Assembly (NCBI GenBank): GCA_900239685.1
Contig: OENT01000088.1
Location: 124,001-188,000, forward strand
DNA length: 64,000 nt
Origin: Rotaria macrura
Taxonomy: Eukaryota > Rotifera > Eurotatoria > Philodinida > Philodinidae
Direction of reading: 5' to 3'
Shown here: piece after piece, positions 59,912-64,000 of the stretch
How the letters are laid out: each line of letters starts with the position of its first letter
How positions within the stretch are numbered: the stretch's first letter is position 1
Program-made: the position numbers and the translations under genes
Notes under the pieces: generated by a model
The model's database searches: none
What the model saw: the letters and a program-made list of their open reading frames with translations, nothing else
Told to the model about the DNA's origin: nothing

Positions 59912-60507
59912 TAGAAATAGAAGAAAAAAAAAGTGTTTAGAGAGATAGAATGAAAAGAAAAAATTCAATTATCATTTCCTTTTTGTTCTCATTGCAGATA
60001 AAGATAAAAAAAGAATATCGGTCGCCACCTTATTCGTCGTTGCTGCAAACAGATGTTTTTTAGTGCTTTCTTTTTCTGTGCATCTTTATTTTCGCTCGTG
60101 CGCTTTCTTTTATTGATATGATATCGACCTTATGCATACATTTTGTGTGTACGTGTGTATGTGTAAAGAGAGCACAAAAAAAAACGATGAGAATACGAAG
60201 AGTTTGTTCGTCTACTGATGAACAATCGATAGTGTTATGTTTGAATTCGAACGAATAGCTTTTTTGTGTTCTCTCACTGTCTTTCTTTGTATTTATATAT
60301 ATGTCTCTCTCTCTCTCTTCTATTGATATATGCATGCATCACATTTTGTTGTTCTATTGACATTGTTCTTTACTTTTTTTTTCTCATCGAATGAAAGGAG
60401 TCACATTCATTGCAATAAAATGTTTTATCCGTTTTCTTTTCAATAGATTGAGGCACTTTCGTTTTCGTTTTCATCTGTTTAGGACGAAATAAATCACGGC
60501 CACGGCA
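59912..60507. other. Spacer with vigilin 5' UTR
   Basis: About 600 bp between TIMM29 and vigilin, both plus strand. It contains TIMM29 3' sequence, a TA/(CT)n microsatellite (60294-60320) and T-rich tracts. A strong splice acceptor, TTTTCATCTGTTTAG (AG at 60481-60482), lies 25 bases before the vigilin ATG. No coding frame. Confidence 0.55.
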
Positions 60508-63500
60508 ATGGATGACAACACTTTACGAGAAAATGTTCTTCCTACTACGACTGGAACTGTTTCAAAATCATCGTCTGTATCAAAAAAAATGGATATTGAC
60601 GAGGTACCCGATTATAATGAAGCCTTTCCTCAATTAATATCAGCTGGACATGCCGATATCAATCGGTCAAATACATTTTTCTCATCATTTCCATCGTCAT
60701 CATCAAATGGAAATAATGCAACAGGTGCCATGGCTAGTACAACAACATCGTTATATTCTGCTGCAAAAAATGATGAAGATCGACGACGTAAATTGGCTCT
60801 TCATGCATCATCAGTTATAACTAAAATTGTAAGTAATCTGCTGACGTGAGCAAAAAAGCAGCATGATAGTTTTTGTTGTCAAGCGAACGTTCGATTGCAA
60901 TCAACTTTCGTGCATTTATTATTATTATTATTATTATGCAATATGATGATGTTTGCTTTAGTTTAAGAGAAAATTATAAGGATTTCATATTGATGTTGAT
61001 CTTTCACTTTTCTCAATGCAATTATAGTAAAGAATAGTAGATAGGTAATGTTGTTCATCCACGTTTATATCGATGAAATTCATTTGTTTGAAAAGAAGAT
61101 CCGTTTAATGGTTAAAGTGACGATCTTATGAAACATTGAACACTACAAAATTATTTAATTAGATAAAACCTAATGAATAATTATTATCGATCTATTGCAA
61201 GATTCAAATCGTATCTGTCGTAGCTTTTTCTCCCTACCTGCCAAATAATGAACTCGATTGAACAACTATACGATTTTTTTTTGCGCTATTATTAAGCCCC
61301 CTACTTTAAAAACTAAGATAATCATGTCAATAGTCAATGTAGTTGTCAATTCATATGCAGATGTTTATAGATTAAATATGATAGTAACGTTGGTAAAAAT
61401 ATCGGTGAGTTTAGTTATTTTTGTAGTTGAATGGATTCTTGTTTTTCAAGAATACCATGTAAAGCGGGACAAATTGAGAAGTTGTCGTATGTTTTATGAT
61501 TGTCCAATAAAAAGATAGAAGTATCATGTAAAAAATAAAACGAGTTTCTCTAAATAGGATCTTTGGTGCATTTTTGTGATACACATGCGTGTTCAAAAAG
61601 GCACCAATCTCTTATTTTATGGTCTTAAAATTGGCATGATTTAGAAAAAGTCTCGTCAAAAGAAAAGTACCGGTTCATATTTTATTTAAAGGATCTACAT
61701 TATTATTGCTGATCTGTATAACTTAAATTTAAATAAAAATCTATATTCGTTATAGATGTCATTATCTCGATTTGAACTGATTATTGAAGATTATAAAAAC
61801 AGAAACATGCTGTTTCTCAAGATTGTCTCCATCATCTCATTTCTACGAGCATATGTAGTAGATGATGATAGTAGAAGGAAAGAGAATTCATAAGATGAAA
61901 TATCCCATAGGTTCAATCGAGAATCTCACTTGTTGGAATATGTTCGGATTTACTACTAGTTTATCATCGGCAAGTAAACATTTAATCTCAGTGAGAACAA
62001 AAGACAAGCTGTCATTTTCTATGCCCTATCACTATAAATGTTTCAATACATATATCCAAAGATGGTCAATAAGTGACATGAAGTCCATCACAAAGAATAG
62101 TAATTTTGTTTGTCATTATTCCTAAATTATCATGTTGATTTTCATTTACAAGAATCTATGATTTATCTTTTTTCTTTTCAAAGATCGAAATTCCTCCCGA
62201 GGAACGTGCATTGGATAATACTCGTCGTCCAGGTAATCAATCATCCCGTAATACTGGTGCTAATAATAGTGGACAATCATTACAAAAACTTTGTGCTCGA
62301 ATTCAAAAAGAAACATGTAAAAATTAACTTTTTCGTTTTCTAAAACTACAATTTTATATTTAATCTTTTTCAGCTACAAATATAACTTTTCTTTATAAAG
62401 ATCAAACATTAATCGTAACTGTAACAGGTCGACCTGAACAAGTACGCATTGCACAAGTTCAAATCATTCGTGAAATTCAAAGACCTGTTCATTTATCTGT
62501 TAATGTACCATTGGATTTTCATCGTTTTATCATTGGTACACGTGGTGCAACATTGAAATCATTAGAACAAGAAACATTAACACGCATAGTTGTACCACCA
62601 CAAGATAATCAATCAGATGCCATTGTTATATCAGGTGCAAAAGACAATGTTAAATTATGTGAGCAACGTATTCTTGAATTGTATCATACACAATTAAATA
62701 AGGGCTTTGAACGTCTATCAATTCCATTCTTATATCATCCATGGATACGATATTTACTTGTTGAGGATTTACATCAACAATTCAATGTAACCATCGATTT
62801 ACCACCACCAATTAAACAAACCGATGAAATAACTGTACGTGGTGAACGTGAACCAGTTGAACAAGCAAAAGCAAAAATTATGCAATTCTATAAGACATTG
62901 GTAACAGATAAGACAAACAAGAATGTTTCGTTTCCTAGTAGTAACTCTTTCTTTTGCTTGCTATCTTTTCTAGGAAGGAAAAATTATGACGTTTCCACTT
63001 GAAATACCACGTGAACAACATCGTTTTATACTGGGCAAAAAAGGTGTCGGTTTAAAAGAAATCTTTGATAAAACAAATGTCTATGTTCGTATACCAAATC
63101 AAGAAGAACATTCAACAACAATTCAAGTTATGGGTGAAACAACTAAAATTGGTGAAGCCATTACAATGATTTATAAGATGGTAATTCAAGATTGACTTTT
63201 TTTTATTGAGCCTTTTTCATTTTTGAAAACTTGTATTTCGTACATAGGCTAATGCATCAACTGCCGTACAAATCAATGCACCACATTGGATGCATAGTGC
63301 AGTTAGAGGTGAACGTAATAGTGAACTTGAAAACTTCCGAAAAACAAGTCCCAACGTACGAATTATCCTTCGTGATGATCACATTTCATTAGAAGGTCCA
63401 CCAGAAGAAGTTGAATCTGTACGAAATCACATACAAACAGTTATCGATGAATTTAAAACAAAAAATACAACGTATGCTGAAATTGAAATTGATCCACAAT

Positions 63501-64000
63501 ATTATAAACAATTAATTGGAAAAAATCAAACACGTTTACTTGAAATGCAAGAACAATCAGGATGTGATATTAAATTCCCATACGAGGAAGATCGATTTGT
63601 TAAATTAATTGGTACAAAAGAAAGTGTAGATAAAGCAAAACAAATATTAACTGAACGAGTTAAAAAATTGGTAAGATGTTCGAAAGAGAAAAAACAGTAC
63701 GATGAAGAAAACCAGAGAGATGATTGAATGTGTAAACAAAAGAACAATGAAAATTTTGCTTCATGAGAGAAAAAGCTTGATTTTATATCATAGAACAATG
63801 TTACTCATTCTATGAACGATCTAAATCAACGAAAATATTCTTATACATGAATGGACAAATGTCGAAATAGAAATATTCTTGTTTCAAAGAAATGTTTCCT
63901 TGGAATCACTTCTGAAGAATAAACAAGATAGTACTCTACTCATTGATTGATGTATGAAAGAGATCTCTCTTCATATATTCTATTGATGCATTTGTATTCA
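60508..64000 (+). CDS. HDLBP: Vigilin (multi-KH RNA-binding protein), N-terminal part
   Basis: Five coding exons lie in the window: 60508-60828, 62184-62316, 62374-62900, 62974-63180 and 63248-63670. They give 537 codons in phase. The last donor is open, so the gene runs past the window (full vigilins are about 1270 aa with 14-15 KH domains). The N-terminus PDYNEAFPQL and SSVITKI-IEIPPEER match vigilin PPTYKDAFPPL and ASVITQVFHVPLEER. Six KH units can be seen. KH1 lacks GXXG. KH2 has FIIGTRGATLKSLE. KH3 is degenerate (IRYLLVEDLHQQF). KH4 has FILGKKGVGLKEI. KH5 is degenerate (PHWMHSAVRGERNSELENF). KH6 has LIGKNQTRL. This alternation resembles human vigilin. The protein binds CU-rich mRNAs and tRNA at ER-bound ribosomes. 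Intron 1 (60829-62183) is long; frames inside it (61258-61518, 61862-62125) show no domain. Confidence 0.95.

Noticed and set aside
61258-62125. Frames inside vigilin intron 1
   Set aside because: No domains, no splice consistency with vigilin phases, and vigilin reads cleanly from 60828 to 62184 without them.

Overview
The window is eukaryotic, animal nuclear DNA: strongly A+T-rich, with genes split by many short introns (often 48-70 bp, GT-AG, A/T-rich) and a few long ones, and with well-conserved metazoan proteins. Taken together (compact introns, orthologue set, gene density, splice acceptors placed just before many start codons) a rotifer, most likely a bdelloid such as Rotaria or Adineta, fits best. 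That assignment is inference. No rRNA, tRNA, CRISPR array, retroelement or virus-like element was found.

Layout: 1-3.2 kb, no gene. 3.2-5.2 kb (+), a secreted IGFBP-Kazal-Ig protein. 5.6-8.1 kb (-), an OGFr-domain protein, directly downstream of 8.3-9.2 kb (-) NIT2 omega-amidase. 9.4-17.6 kb (+), EDRF1, divergent from NIT2 across a 246-bp shared promoter. 17.8-20.4 kb (+), a membrane metallophosphoesterase of the Cdc1/Ted1/PGAP5 group. 22.7-29.8 kb (+), a DDX60-type DExH helicase with an extra N-terminal region. 29.8-35.0 kb, no ORF, probably 3' UTR of the next gene. 35.0-36.3 kb (-), MEX3 with two KH domains and no RING. 37.5-40.6 kb (-), TMEM115 with a probable GC-AG intron. 42.5-55.1 kb (-), a TGFBRAP1/Vps3-like CORVET subunit. 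One of its introns carries a 2.05-kb hAT transposon containing smaller palindromic elements, and another carries a small secreted/GPI-type gene on the same strand. 57.7-58.6 kb, a decayed foldback element with poly-C/poly-G ends. 59.4-59.9 kb (+), TIMM29. 60.5 kb to the window end (+), the N-terminal third of vigilin.

The genes are mostly unrelated housekeeping functions: mRNA binding and translation (MEX3, vigilin), Golgi/endosome traffic (TMEM115, TGFBRAP1), GPI/ER phosphoesterase, mitochondrial import (TIMM29), glutamine-transamination metabolism (NIT2) and innate antiviral RNA sensing (DDX60). I saw no gene cluster that looks like a new multi-gene system. The most unusual objects are the nested hAT/MITE insertion, the intron-nested six-cysteine gene, the DDX60 N-terminal extension, and the recurrent unpaired splice acceptors upstream of start codons, which suggest spliced-leader trans-splicing. 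Exon coordinates were worked out by hand from splice signals, reading phase and remembered homologues. They are internally phase-consistent but not backed by transcript data.
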